Assembly: GCA_017646885.1 (NCBI GenBank)
Contig: JAGCLR010000187.1
Span: 1-33,708, forward strand
DNA: 33,708 nt
Origin: Methanobrevibacter sp.
GTDB taxonomy: Archaea; Methanobacteriota; Methanobacteria; Methanobacteriales; Methanobacteriaceae
Reading direction: 5' to 3'
Shown here: in pieces, positions 7,840 to 15,258 of the stretch
How positions within the stretch are numbered: the first letter of the stretch is position 1
Layout: each line of letters starts with the position of its first letter
Position numbers and translations under genes: made by a program
The notes under the pieces: model-generated
Seen by the model: the letters and a program-made list of their open reading frames with translations, nothing else
Database searches by the model: none
What the model was told of the DNA's origin: nothing

Positions 7840-9765
7840 ATGGCAAATGAGTCAACTGGAAATCCAAAAATATACATATTAAGTAGAGCTAATTACGATG
7901 ATATCCCTGACGATCCAGATCTAGAATATGGTAACAATATATTTTTTGTAAGAGAGAATAGTTCTGAAACAGCAAACCTTATGTCATTATACGTTGGTAT
8001 GGCGCATCAAACTGATTTCTATGAGATAGATTATAATGATATGAGTCTTAGTTTATCCAGTGAACCAGATCCAGAAACAGGAGAAAAAGAAGTTGTTTAT
8101 ACGATAACAAATCAAGATCCCTATAAGGTTTCTGGAAAACTATTTTATTATGAGCAGGTAGATACACCTAATCAAACAACACCAAGTGTGAGAGATCCTA
8201 TAGATCCTCATAAAATATTATTCTTTATGTGGATTGAAGACAATCAGGCTACTGGTGGTGGTTATTTTGTTCAGTGTGCCCAGAGCGGTGCTTCCTCCGG
8301 TGGTGGAGGTGGTGGCGGAGGAGAAGTCACTGTTGACAACATAACCATTCTAAAAACAGCACAAGATGTTATTTATGGTGCAGGTGCAGATTTATCAGGA
8401 AAAACTTTTTCTGTTGAATACCCAGCAGGAACAACATCTAGTGTTCAGTCACAAGATAGAGCAACTGTTTTAAATAATTACCCAAGCAGTTCCTATACAG
8501 TTGGATCAAGTTCAGAAAACCTTTCTTTGGGAACGAATTCAGTTGCCTTTGGTCAAGGAAACTTCATCAATAAGTTCACAACAAATTCATTAGTTGGTGG
8601 AATGAATAATATATTGGATTGTGGTTCCTTTGGTGTTGTTATTGGAAGAGGTAATCAAGATAATTCAAAAGATTCCGTTATTCTTGGAAGTAGCAATAAA
8701 TCATTGGATAGTAATAAACAATCTCAATATGTTTCTATTGTTGGTAGTGATAATATTTTAAATCCATTAAGTAATATACCGAATGCTAGCGGTATGAATA
8801 GAGATACTTTTTTAGGTGTTCTTGGGTATAAAAATCAAATCGGACCTGATTCTGTTGCATGGGCCGGTTCTAGAAATGTTTATATTGTTGGACACGATTG
8901 TAACATATTAAAAGATTCAACATATACACCTTCCGGAAGCCTATATAATCACGCAAGAGATGTTTATATTCTTGGATGTGGTATTACTGGAAATAGTACA
9001 GACGCTGATAGTCGTGTAATATGTGGTGTTACAGCAATAGGAACAAATTTAGATATAAGTGGAATCGCTGCAAGAAGAGATGAACATTTGCCAGATCCTA
9101 CCCAGCTACCATATGTTTACAATGATAAAACATCAATACTTGTTGGTTATTACAACGATCCAATCATTAACCCCGATTCATACGATTTTGTAATTGCTAA
9201 CGGAGCACAAAATGCTGAAGCCAATGCTTTAATATTAAATAATCACAGTATTACGTTAGACCCATCAAAAAGATCAGAAAATAGTAATATATACGCAACT
9301 ACAGGAGCTAGCTTACATCCTAACTACTATGAAGATACAACAGCAACAACAGATAGAGATGAAACAATGACTTGCCTGCCGGAGAATTGTTCTATTAACA
9401 ATTTTTCTGACGGTACAGTCAAAAGTATATCAATTAGTTTAGTTTCAGAAGTTTCTACAAGTGTACTATCATATAAAATTTCAACTGGTGCTCCATATAT
9501 AGGTAAAGAGGTTACAGGTTCTACAGCTAATTATAGAGCGGTTGGATCTGATTTTGGAAAAGATTATTGCAGCACAATAGTATTTAGAAGATCCACTCAG
9601 GCTATTACAGCTTCCTCTTTAATGACAAACTTTACCGCTGTTGATGGTTCAAAAATATATTTAATGAACCCAGATATAGAAATAACATCATTTGATATTA
9701 TCAATATATTCTTATTCTATGATGGTTTCCATTTATGTGCAATAGTATCTGGATATGAGGAGTAA
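7840..9765 (+). CDS. Putative tail fibre / receptor-binding protein, 641 aa
   Basis: The ATG at 7840 is 9 bases after GAGAGGAG (7823-7830); the ATG at 7831 abuts that site. The N-terminal 150 residues form a compact region, followed by a glycine tract of eight Gly at 154-161 acting as a hinge. From about 212 are repeats of the L-G-T-N-S-V-A-F-G-Q-G-N and V-V-I-G-R-G-N type, like the trimeric YadA-head beta-roll, and the remainder is beta-rich and poor in lysine. This is typical of trimeric fibres, and host recognition is the likely role. Base composition is less purine-biased than that of neighbouring genes. Alternative: a decoration or neck fibre rather than the tail fibre. Confidence 0.7.
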   Translation: MANESTGNPKIYILSRANYDDIPDDPDLEYGNNIFFVRENSSETANLMSLYVGMAHQTDFYEIDYNDMSLSLSSEPDPETGEKEVVYTITNQDPYKVSGKLFYYEQVDTPNQTTPSVRDPIDPHKILFFMWIEDNQATGGGYFVQCAQSGASSGGGGGGGGEVTVDNITILKTAQDVIYGAGADLSGKTFSVEYPAGTTSSVQSQDRATVLNNYPSSSYTVGSSSENLSLGTNSVAFGQGNFINKFTTNSLVGGMNNILDCGSFGVVIGRGNQDNSKDSVILGSSNKSLDSNKQSQYVSIVGSDNILNPLSNIPNASGMNRDTFLGVLGYKNQIGPDSVAWAGSRNVYIVGHDCNILKDSTYTPSGSLYNHARDVYILGCGITGNSTDADSRVICGVTAIGTNLDISGIAARRDEHLPDPTQLPYVYNDKTSILVGYYNDPIINPDSYDFVIANGAQNAEANALILNNHSITLDPSKRSENSNIYATTGASLHPNYYEDTTATTDRDETMTCLPENCSINNFSDGTVKSISISLVSEVSTSVLSYKISTGAPYIGKEVTGSTANYRAVGSDFGKDYCSTIVFRRSTQAITASSLMTNFTAVDGSKIYLMNPDIEITSFDIINIFLFYDGFHLCAIVSGYEE

Positions 9766-9770
9766 GAGAT

Positions 9771-10067
9771 ATGAATGTTTATTTTAGAAATTTAAAAAGG
9801 GCGTTATTAGCATCCCTTAATACTGAAACACCACCAGGACCTCCACCGTCAGATGAATTTACATATACAGTTAATTCAGATGGGGTTACAGTAACAACTG
9901 ATTTCTATATTGGAGAATCTACAGCAGCTCTAGTTCCAGTAACAATTAGCAGTAGACAAGTAACAGTTCTAGGACCAACAACATTCTCAGGTCAAAATGT
10001 ATCAATAGTTACGTTATCCCAAGATTGGAGCGGAACAACTGTTACAGGTGTTGAGGAAATCATGTAA
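9771..10067 (+). CDS. Small beta-rich partner of the fibre gene, 98 aa
   Basis: The gene starts 5 bases after the fibre stop, with GAGGAG (9757-9762) as ribosome binding site. The N-terminus (M-N-V-Y-F-R-N-L-K-R-A-L-L-A-S-L) is basic and amphipathic, followed by a Pro-rich P-P-G-P-P-P linker at 21-26 and a Thr/Val/Ser-rich beta region containing V-T-V-L-G-P-T-T-F-S and L-S-Q-D-W. It looks like a small structural protein or an immunoglobulin/leucine-rich-like module attached to the fibre complex. The exact family is not recognised. Confidence 0.65.
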   Translation: MNVYFRNLKRALLASLNTETPPGPPPSDEFTYTVNSDGVTVTTDFYIGESTAALVPVTISSRQVTVLGPTTFSGQNVSIVTLSQDWSGTTVTGVEEIM

Positions 10068-10072
10068 AAAAC

Positions 10073-10101
10073 TTGACTTTTGATTTGTTTTGTGTTATAA
10101 T
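10073..10101 (+). promoter_or_regulatory. Promoter P4, sigma70/sigmaA type
   Basis: TTGACT at 10073-10078, a 17-base spacer and TATAAT at 10096-10101, preceded by TGTG. It begins 5 bases after the stop at 10067 without an intervening terminator and drives the ClpP-like gene. Because it lies here, a TTG at 10073 cannot be the protein start. Confidence 0.8.
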
Positions 10102-10132
10102 TTATGATATAAAGGATTGGAGGTTTTCATCT

Positions 10133-10762
10133 ATGGACAATATTATGGAAATAACTCAACAAGAAGATAGAATTCTATATTTATCAAAGGATATAGATTC
10201 TGATTCAATATCAGATATATGTAAGAAGATTCTTGACATCAATCATACTGATAGAGTTGGATTAGATAAATATAGAAATTATGCCATGCGACCTATTGAA
10301 CTTCATGTTCAATCTTTCGGTGGAAGTATTTATGATATGTGGTCTTTAATTGATGTTATTGAGTCTAGCAATACACCGATTATAACATTTTGTAATGGAT
10401 ATTGTATGTCCGCAGCAGCACTTATATTCTTAGCAGGGCATTATCGTATTATGTATAAGCATTCAGCAATAATGTTCCATCAGTTATCTAGCGTAACATT
10501 TGGAAAAATGAATGATCTTATTATTGAACAAACACAAACAGAAAATCTCCATAAGGATATGATAAAATATATTCGGAAGAAAACAAATCTAAAGAAAAAG
10601 TTTTATAAGAAATACGACAAGAATAAAGAGAACATTTACATGGATTCCAAGAAGTGTTTGAAGTTTGGTGTGTGTGACGAAGTAGCAGAGAAGAGTGATT
10701 GGAGAAACACTTTACTTGAACAAATGAAGCAAAGCCCAGAAGAATGTTGTGATGTTTGTTAA
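10133..10762 (+). CDS. ClpP-like serine protease, 209 aa
   Basis: The start at ATG 10133 is supported by GGAGG at 10119-10123 and by promoter P4 upstream. ClpP-fold hallmarks are Q-S-F-G-G-S-I at 60-66 (the oxyanion-hole loop), Y-C-M-S-A-A-A with Ser93 as nucleophile, I-M-F-H-Q-L with His116, and F-G-V-C-D-E with Asp182, so the Ser-His-Asp triad looks complete. The length is close to bacterial ClpP. In phages such proteins are often prohead proteases or ClpP-type peptidases; no capsid genes are nearby, so its role is open. It has its own promoter and terminator. Confidence 0.85.
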   Translation: MDNIMEITQQEDRILYLSKDIDSDSISDICKKILDINHTDRVGLDKYRNYAMRPIELHVQSFGGSIYDMWSLIDVIESSNTPIITFCNGYCMSAAALIFLAGHYRIMYKHSAIMFHQLSSVTFGKMNDLIIEQTQTENLHKDMIKYIRKKTNLKKKFYKKYDKNKENIYMDSKKCLKFGVCDEVAEKSDWRNTLLEQMKQSPEECCDVC

Positions 10763-10773
10763 GAATATACAAA

Positions 10774-10810
10774 AACAACTCAGGAATTATTTCTTGAGTT
10801 GTTTTGTTTT
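10774..10810 (+). terminator. Intrinsic terminator
   Basis: A 13 bp stem (AACAACTCAGGAA at 10774-10786 with TTCTTGAGTTGTT at 10791-10803, one G-U pair) with a 4-base loop is followed by TTGTTTT. It is preceded by ATATACAAAAA at 10765-10775. Confidence 0.85.
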
Positions 10811-10814
10811 ACAC

Positions 10815-10843
10815 TTGACTTTTACTTTAAAATATGTTATAAT
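10815..10843 (+). promoter_or_regulatory. Promoter P5, sigma70/sigmaA type
   Basis: TTGACT at 10815-10820, a 17-base spacer and TATAAT at 10838-10843, with an upstream TGT. It drives the four-gene unit from 10873 to 11991. Confidence 0.85.
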
Positions 10844-10872
10844 ATGTATAATACAAGAAAGGATTATTTATT

Positions 10873-11046
10873 ATGAAAAAGAAAAAGTTTGTACCTTATG
10901 ATAAAATGTCTAAAAAGGAAAAAAGAAAGATTGATGTCCAGGCAAGAAACGACTGGGGAGATCTTGATCCATCTACAAAAGTTATTCCCGATAAACGAAA
11001 GGAAAAGAAATATCGGGATAATTACTATCGTGATGACGAAGAATAA
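10873..11046 (+). CDS. Small, highly charged protein, 57 aa
   Basis: This is the first gene after promoter P5. The ATG at 10873 follows AAGAAAGGA (10855-10863). The protein begins with M-K-K-K-K-F and ends in a run rich in Arg, Asp, Tyr and Glu; it is nearly all charged or polar, so probably disordered or nucleic-acid associated. A W-G-D-L-D-P block in the middle is the only conserved-looking patch. No family recognised. Unknown function. Confidence 0.6.
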   Translation: MKKKKFVPYDKMSKKEKRKIDVQARNDWGDLDPSTKVIPDKRKEKKYRDNYYRDDEE

Positions 11047-11063
11047 AATAGGAGAGATTTATT

Positions 11064-11327
11064 ATGGAGTTTGAAAACAAGTATTTTGCAGTAAAGCCGA
11101 TTGTAAACGGATTTGAAATGGTTATGGTTTTATACGGTGAAGAAGATGATATTAAAAAGTACATTGAATATGTACTTAGAGTACCTTGCACCTATACAAT
11201 TATTAACGAAAGATTTGCAAGAAACCTTTTTGACATTGGGTTTAAAATCTATATGTGTCCTCCAATGGATAAAATTGATATTGTTCCAACCGATGATGAA
11301 ACAGAGAAGGAAGAGGTAGAAGAATAA
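11064..11327 (+). CDS. Small hypothetical protein, 87 aa
   Basis: The ATG at 11064 follows AGGAGAG. The protein is a compact alpha/beta fold with an acidic tail (E-T-E-K-E-E-V-E-E). The gene overlaps the next start at 11327 by one base (TAATG), so the two are translationally coupled. The V-L-Y-G-E-E-D-D segment and a C-T-Y-T-I patch are visible, but no known domain is recognised. It lies in the P5 unit that ends with a deaminase-like gene. Confidence 0.65.
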   Translation: MEFENKYFAVKPIVNGFEMVMVLYGEEDDIKKYIEYVLRVPCTYTIINERFARNLFDIGFKIYMCPPMDKIDIVPTDDETEKEEVEE

Positions 11328-11572
11328 TGCTGAGACACTGTGATTACGGTTTTACCAGAATTTCAAAACCCATTGCAAGAAAACTTCATAAACAGGGTAG
11401 AGAAGTTTATATCTCTCCATGCAACATGAGATTTGAAAATCCTTGGGTAAAATATGGAGTAATCCCTGTAGATGAAAACTTTGATAGGTTTGTAAATTAT
11501 TTTGAAATATATTCTTGCACAAATAAAACAACCGGGGAATATGCTGCATTTTATACAAAGCTGGAAGAATAA
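11327..11572 (+). CDS. Small hypothetical protein, 81 aa
   Basis: The start at 11327 overlaps the previous stop, with GAGG upstream. Visible features are an R-I-S-K-P-I-A-R-K-L block, the segment Y-I-S-P-C-N-M-R-F-E-N-P-W, and a C-terminal E-I-Y-S-C-T-N-K-T-T-G-E-Y. The two segments resemble a small phage family without a known role. It is followed after two bases by the deaminase-like gene, so it could be a partner of that enzyme; that is inference from position only. Confidence 0.65.
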   Translation: MLRHCDYGFTRISKPIARKLHKQGREVYISPCNMRFENPWVKYGVIPVDENFDRFVNYFEIYSCTNKTTGEYAAFYTKLEE

Positions 11573-11574
11573 TC

Positions 11575-11991
11575 ATGACAAATAAGTTGTTAAACAAATT
11601 AACAAGACTGTATGATTATATTTATACAGTCAAACCATACAAACATACCAAAACAGTTTCTTTTCTTATATATAAAGGAAAAGTGGTAAACTTTGGGATT
11701 AACTCTGACAAAACCTCCCCGCTTCAAAATAAGTACAGACTGAAAACTGATCTTAAATACATTGAGAATTTCGTTGACAAAGAGCATTCCGAGGTAAACT
11801 GTTTAAGAAAAGCTGATAATGATATTAACTTCTCTAAATGTGAGATAGTTATTATTTCTAAAAAACGTGACGGAGAATTTAGATTAGCTCGTCCTTGTGA
11901 TGTTTGTATGACTGCAATTAAAGATTATGGTATTAGTAAAATATATTACACTAATAGAAATGGATCTTTCAGCTTTGAAAATTTAAGTTAA
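11575..11991 (+). CDS. Cytidine/deoxycytidylate deaminase-like protein, 138 aa
   Basis: The zinc-deaminase signature is present: H-S-E-V at 71-74 (His71 zinc ligand, Glu73 proton shuttle) and R-P-C-D-V-C at 106-111 (Cys108 and Cys111 zinc ligands). The beta strand C-E-I-V-I-I before it and the final G-I-S-K-I-Y-Y-T match the usual deaminase core. The length is typical. The substrate may be a free nucleoside or nucleotide, DNA, or RNA; the sequence does not tell. It is the last gene of the P5 unit. Start ATG 11575; the ribosome binding site is weak, so translation is probably coupled to the gene ending at 11572. Confidence 0.8.
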   Translation: MTNKLLNKLTRLYDYIYTVKPYKHTKTVSFLIYKGKVVNFGINSDKTSPLQNKYRLKTDLKYIENFVDKEHSEVNCLRKADNDINFSKCEIVIISKKRDGEFRLARPCDVCMTAIKDYGISKIYYTNRNGSFSFENLS

Positions 11992-12028
11992 ATTGCCTAC
12001 ATCCTAGGTTAAATTATTTTTATTTAAT

Positions 12029-12105
12029 AAGAGTTTGTGAAAAGTATACAGAAATATATTGAAAATTTCTGGAATATTTTAGTTACAAACTCTTGACTTT
12101 TTTAT
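12029..12105 (+). terminator. Long terminator-like structure overlapping the next promoter
   Basis: AAGAGTTTGT (12029-12038) pairs with ACAAACTCTT (12085-12094), enclosing a second hairpin (CAGAAAT at 12049-12055 with ATTTCTG at 12065-12071). The outer 3' arm is followed by GACTTTTTT. The last bases of that arm are the TT of the -35 box TTGACT (12093-12098), so terminator and promoter overlap. The region 11992-12028 shows no gene. Confidence 0.6.
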
Positions 12106-12121
12106 GAATATATGTTATACT
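12093..12121 (+). promoter_or_regulatory. Promoter P6, sigma70/sigmaA type
   Basis: TTGACT at 12093-12098, a 17-base spacer and TATACT at 12116-12121, with an upstream TGT and a downstream ATATAGTAA. It drives the genes at 12177, 12662 and 13078. Confidence 0.85.
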
Positions 12122-12176
12122 ATATATAGTAAGATATGCCGTATATGTGAATGTCGGAAAAATAAGGAGAAGAAAA

Positions 12177-12593
12177 ATGAAAAGATCTGAAAAGTATCCT
12201 GAAACAAAATGGTTTGTATATGATAATGTAAATCCAAAAAATAAAATCACTTCGGATTGTGTTGTTCGCGCTATTACAAGTGCTTTTGGAATTGCATATG
12301 AAATGGCACTCGGTGAGCTGGTCGGTATGTGTCTTAAAACAGGGTATGCTATTACAGATAAGAAGAATTATGAAAGACTTTTCAAGGAAACATATAACCT
12401 CGAAATGCAGAAGCAGCCTAGACATATGAACAATACTAAATACACCGGAAAAGAGTTCTGTGAGGAATTTAATAAAGGTACATACATTTGTAAAATTGGT
12501 GGTCATCATGTAACAGTAATTATTGATGGTAAGATTCATGATATTTGGGATTGTAGCGATAAGACCATTGGTAACTATTGGAAAGTTAAATGA
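12177..12593 (+). CDS. Papain-like cysteine-peptidase-fold candidate, 138 aa
   Basis: The ATG at 12177 lies 7 bases after AAGGAGA (12164-12170). The pattern S-D-C-V-V-R-A-I at 26-33 puts Cys28 at the start of a helix. G-G-H-H-V-T-V-I-I-D-G at 108-118 puts a His on a strand, followed by H-D-I-W-D-C-S-D at 121-128. This Cys...His...Asp/Trp order is that of small papain-like folds found in phages. Catalytic activity is inferred, not shown; it could equally be a transglutaminase-like or inactive version. First gene of the P6 unit. Confidence 0.6.
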   Translation: MKRSEKYPETKWFVYDNVNPKNKITSDCVVRAITSAFGIAYEMALGELVGMCLKTGYAITDKKNYERLFKETYNLEMQKQPRHMNNTKYTGKEFCEEFNKGTYICKIGGHHVTVIIDGKIHDIWDCSDKTIGNYWKVK

Positions 12594-12661
12594 TGAAATT
12601 TATGATAATATTCCTGATTATATTATATGGTATTGTAATGTAACATAATGGAGGAAATAAA

Positions 12662-13057
12662 ATGCAGATAATTATAAAATTCAAAAATACAGAGTTAATT
12701 GAAATTAGTACAGATTGGAATACAGAAACTTTCGGAAACTATACATTGCAAGAAACTGTGAACACATCTGATATTGAATTTAAGTTTTCAAACGGTGATA
12801 AATTTTCAATGACAATGAAAGATGTTGATTTGTGTCATCTTCTTGGATTTTTCTATGGAAAAGATTTTTCTAAGATTGATTCTAGGGAGATGTGCCTTGC
12901 ATTTGTGAACTATACAGGGGCATATAATCTGTATATGAATGGACAAGATGTAAATAGTTCGATGTGTTATTATTTTGAGAATAATGAAGCAACCACATAT
13001 CACTATACTCTTTTAAATGGTGAATTTGTTGAAAAGGAAAGTTATATTTACAGATAA
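12662..13057 (+). CDS. Hypothetical beta-rich protein, 131 aa
   Basis: The ATG at 12662 follows TGGAGGAAATAA. The N-terminal half alternates short beta strands with polar loops (I-I-I-K-F, T-E-L-I-E-I, F-K-F-S-N-G-D-K-F). The C-terminal half contains M-C-Y-Y-F-E-N-N-E-A and ends in L-N-G-E-F-V-E-K-E. No cysteine clusters or membrane segments are seen and no family is recognised. It sits between the papain-like candidate and the AAA ATPase in one transcript; it may serve either. Unknown function. Confidence 0.65.
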   Translation: MQIIIKFKNTELIEISTDWNTETFGNYTLQETVNTSDIEFKFSNGDKFSMTMKDVDLCHLLGFFYGKDFSKIDSREMCLAFVNYTGAYNLYMNGQDVNSSMCYYFENNEATTYHYTLLNGEFVEKESYIYR

Positions 13058-13077
13058 GAATATTTAGGAGATATACA

Positions 13078-14295
13078 ATGAAGCTGATACCATTTTATAA
13101 CTTGGTTACAAGAACAACCACCTACCAAAAAGCAAGTAAATCCTTATACAATACCGTTTTAGGTTTTATTAGGCACAATTTGTTATATACAATGGAAGTC
13201 ACTGATCTTATCCGAAGAACTCCTGTTAAAATAATCAAGAATGAGTTTAAGTCAATAAATTTATCCTTCTCAACATCTGAGGCTTTTTCAAGGGAAGGGG
13301 ATTCTGATCTTTTATTTAATAGATTAGATTTTCCTGATGACGAAACAATTATGGCTTCAACAACCTTTAATAAGACAATAATACTGCTAACTCTTAAAAA
13401 AATCTGTTCTAATGAAGATAAACCAACTCGTGCATATTTTTCTGTTCTAAATACAAAGGAAGATGTAAAAAATCTGAAAATTTTTTGTTTACACTTAGTA
13501 GAAAATAGTAAAAAATACAAGAAAAATATCGTTATGAAATTCAACAATTTTCTAAGTGGAAGTGACTATAGTCTTGATATTAAGAAGAAAAAATACGAAA
13601 GGAATTTTAAAAATGTTTTCGTTTCGGCAGACATAAAAAGAAAGATAAATGACATGATACTATCGTTCAAAGATAGTAACGAGTTCTTTTCAAAACATTC
13701 TATCCCAAGACACACTGGGCTTTTATTGTATGGGGAGCCTGGAACAGGTAAAAGTAGTCTGGTTCAAGCGATCTGCACGGAATTTAGAATTCAACCATTA
13801 TATTTATCTGAGATTGATTTATTTTCTTCAGGAACAATTCAAACCCTTAAAGAAAGAGTGTTGGATTTATCTTTTTTAAATATTACAACTGCGATTATTA
13901 TTGAAGATGTTGATATATATAATGTTTTTCGCAATCGTAGTTATCCTGAAAAAGAAGATTCAAAGATGAATTTGAATATGTCAACATGGTTAAACTTAAT
14001 GGACGGTGCCGATTGTCTTGACAATGTGATTTGGTTATTTACCACAAATAAATTAGATGTTATTGACAAAGCATTATGCAGACCGGGAAGAATAGATTAT
14101 TTAATAAATGTCTCCTACACAGAGTCTGAAGCCTTTGATGAATATCTTATGTTCATGTTTAACAATCATCTTCCTGAAAATAGAGTTGTTAAAGAAAAGA
14201 TAAATCTTGCCCAAGTTAATGTTGATGTTAGGAATAAATATTCATTCAATCAAATCATTGAGAAATATACAGAAAAATATTCAAAAACTTCTTGA
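13078..14295 (+). CDS. BCS1-like AAA ATPase, 405 aa
   Basis: The AAA core is complete: Walker A G-E-P-G-T-G-K-S at 219-226, Walker B I-I-I-E-D-V-D at 273-279, sensor 1 in F-T-T-N (Asn324), and the C-R-P-G-R arginine-finger block at 334-338. The spacing and the L-M-D-G-A-D segment before sensor 1 fit the BCS1/FtsH-type clade. The 200-residue N-terminal region is not a known domain and has no hydrophobic segment, unlike mitochondrial BCS1. The likely role is remodelling of a protein complex. Its stop codon TGA (14293-14295) lies inside the -35 box of promoter P7. A short terminator is not seen. Confidence 0.85.
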   Translation: MKLIPFYNLVTRTTTYQKASKSLYNTVLGFIRHNLLYTMEVTDLIRRTPVKIIKNEFKSINLSFSTSEAFSREGDSDLLFNRLDFPDDETIMASTTFNKTIILLTLKKICSNEDKPTRAYFSVLNTKEDVKNLKIFCLHLVENSKKYKKNIVMKFNNFLSGSDYSLDIKKKKYERNFKNVFVSADIKRKINDMILSFKDSNEFFSKHSIPRHTGLLLYGEPGTGKSSLVQAICTEFRIQPLYLSEIDLFSSGTIQTLKERVLDLSFLNITTAIIIEDVDIYNVFRNRSYPEKEDSKMNLNMSTWLNLMDGADCLDNVIWLFTTNKLDVIDKALCRPGRIDYLINVSYTESEAFDEYLMFMFNNHLPENRVVKEKINLAQVNVDVRNKYSFNQIIEKYTEKYSKTS

Positions 14296-14320
14296 CAAAG
14301 TTAAAAATATGTGTTATACT
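14292..14320 (+). promoter_or_regulatory. Promoter P7, sigma70/sigmaA type
   Basis: TTGACA at 14292-14297, a 17-base spacer and TATACT at 14315-14320, with an upstream TGTG. The -35 box contains the stop codon of the AAA ATPase gene. It drives the radical SAM unit. Confidence 0.85.
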
Positions 14321-14352
14321 ATATATGTAATTAAATGTGGGTGGGTGAGTTT

Positions 14353-15258
14353 ATGAAAGAATTGATTGGATCATACAAGAATGGAAATTATAAGGTATTT
14401 AGATTTAGTGATGGTACTATGATCAGACATACTAATGAATCTGAATATATTTCTGAATTTCCTGATTCTATGGATATTAAGATCACAAATCGCTGCACTG
14501 GAACAAATTGTCAATACTGTCATGAGAATTCTAACTCTTGTGGTAATCACGGTGAAATCCTAAGTGTTCCATTCCTTAATAGTCTACATCCATATACAGA
14601 ACTTGCTATTGGCGGTGGAAATGTACTTGAACATCCTGACTTTATTCAATTTCTGAAATGGTGTAAAGAAAAAAACATTTTCGCAAACATTACCCTTAAT
14701 CAAAAACACTTTGTTGAGAATATTGATACTGTGAGATATCTTGCGGAGAACAAACTTATTTATGGCCTTGGTATTTCACTTGTATCGGTAACAACAGATT
14801 TTATAAAGTTGGTTAAAGAATTTGACAATGCAGTTATTCATGTCATTGCTGGTATTGTTACAAAAGATGAAATGGAATGTTTGTATAAGAAGGATCTAAA
14901 ACTGTTAATCCTTGGATACAAACAATTTCGCAGAGGAAAAGACTATTACGCACTTCATCAAAGCTCAACTGATCTTAATAGGAATTGGTTGAAAAATAAT
15001 ATCGGAAATATTATTACAAAGTTTAATACGGTTAGTTTTGACAATTTGGCAATCAAACAACTTGAAATCAAAAGTCTTGTTACAGGTGACAGTTGGGATA
15101 ATTTCTATATGGGTGATGATGGAACTCATACAATGTATGTAGACACTGTTAATAAGGAATACGCAGTAAGTTCTACATCTACAGTTAGGCACGGTTACAA
15201 TAATGAAAAGATTGAGGATATGTTTAAAGTTATAAAGGAGGATTCAATCAATGTGTAA
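14353..15258 (+). CDS. Radical SAM-type protein with CX4CX2C cluster motif, 301 aa
   Basis: The ATG at 14353 follows GGGTGAG (14343-14349); the ATG at 14335 has no ribosome binding site. The motif I-T-N-R-C-T-G-T-N-C-Q-Y-C-H gives Cys48, Cys53 and Cys56, that is CX4CX2C rather than the canonical CX3CX2C. The following A-I-G-G-G-N block at about 91-96 resembles the glycine-rich SAM-binding region. The pattern of cluster plus E-N-S plus H-G resembles a family of phage radical SAM proteins whose substrate I do not know. It is first in the P7 unit; the next gene starts 8 bases before its stop. Confidence 0.75.
   Translation: MKELIGSYKNGNYKVFRFSDGTMIRHTNESEYISEFPDSMDIKITNRCTGTNCQYCHENSNSCGNHGEILSVPFLNSLHPYTELAIGGGNVLEHPDFIQFLKWCKEKNIFANITLNQKHFVENIDTVRYLAENKLIYGLGISLVSVTTDFIKLVKEFDNAVIHVIAGIVTKDEMECLYKKDLKLLILGYKQFRRGKDYYALHQSSTDLNRNWLKNNIGNIITKFNTVSFDNLAIKQLEIKSLVTGDSWDNFYMGDDGTHTMYVDTVNKEYAVSSTSTVRHGYNNEKIEDMFKVIKEDSINV

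Noticed and set aside
12593..12643. 16-codon hydrophobic frame M-K-F-M-I-I-F-L-I-I-L overlapping the previous stop
   Set aside because: There is no ribosome binding site and the composition is what AT-rich intergenic DNA gives by chance; I kept it only as a note.
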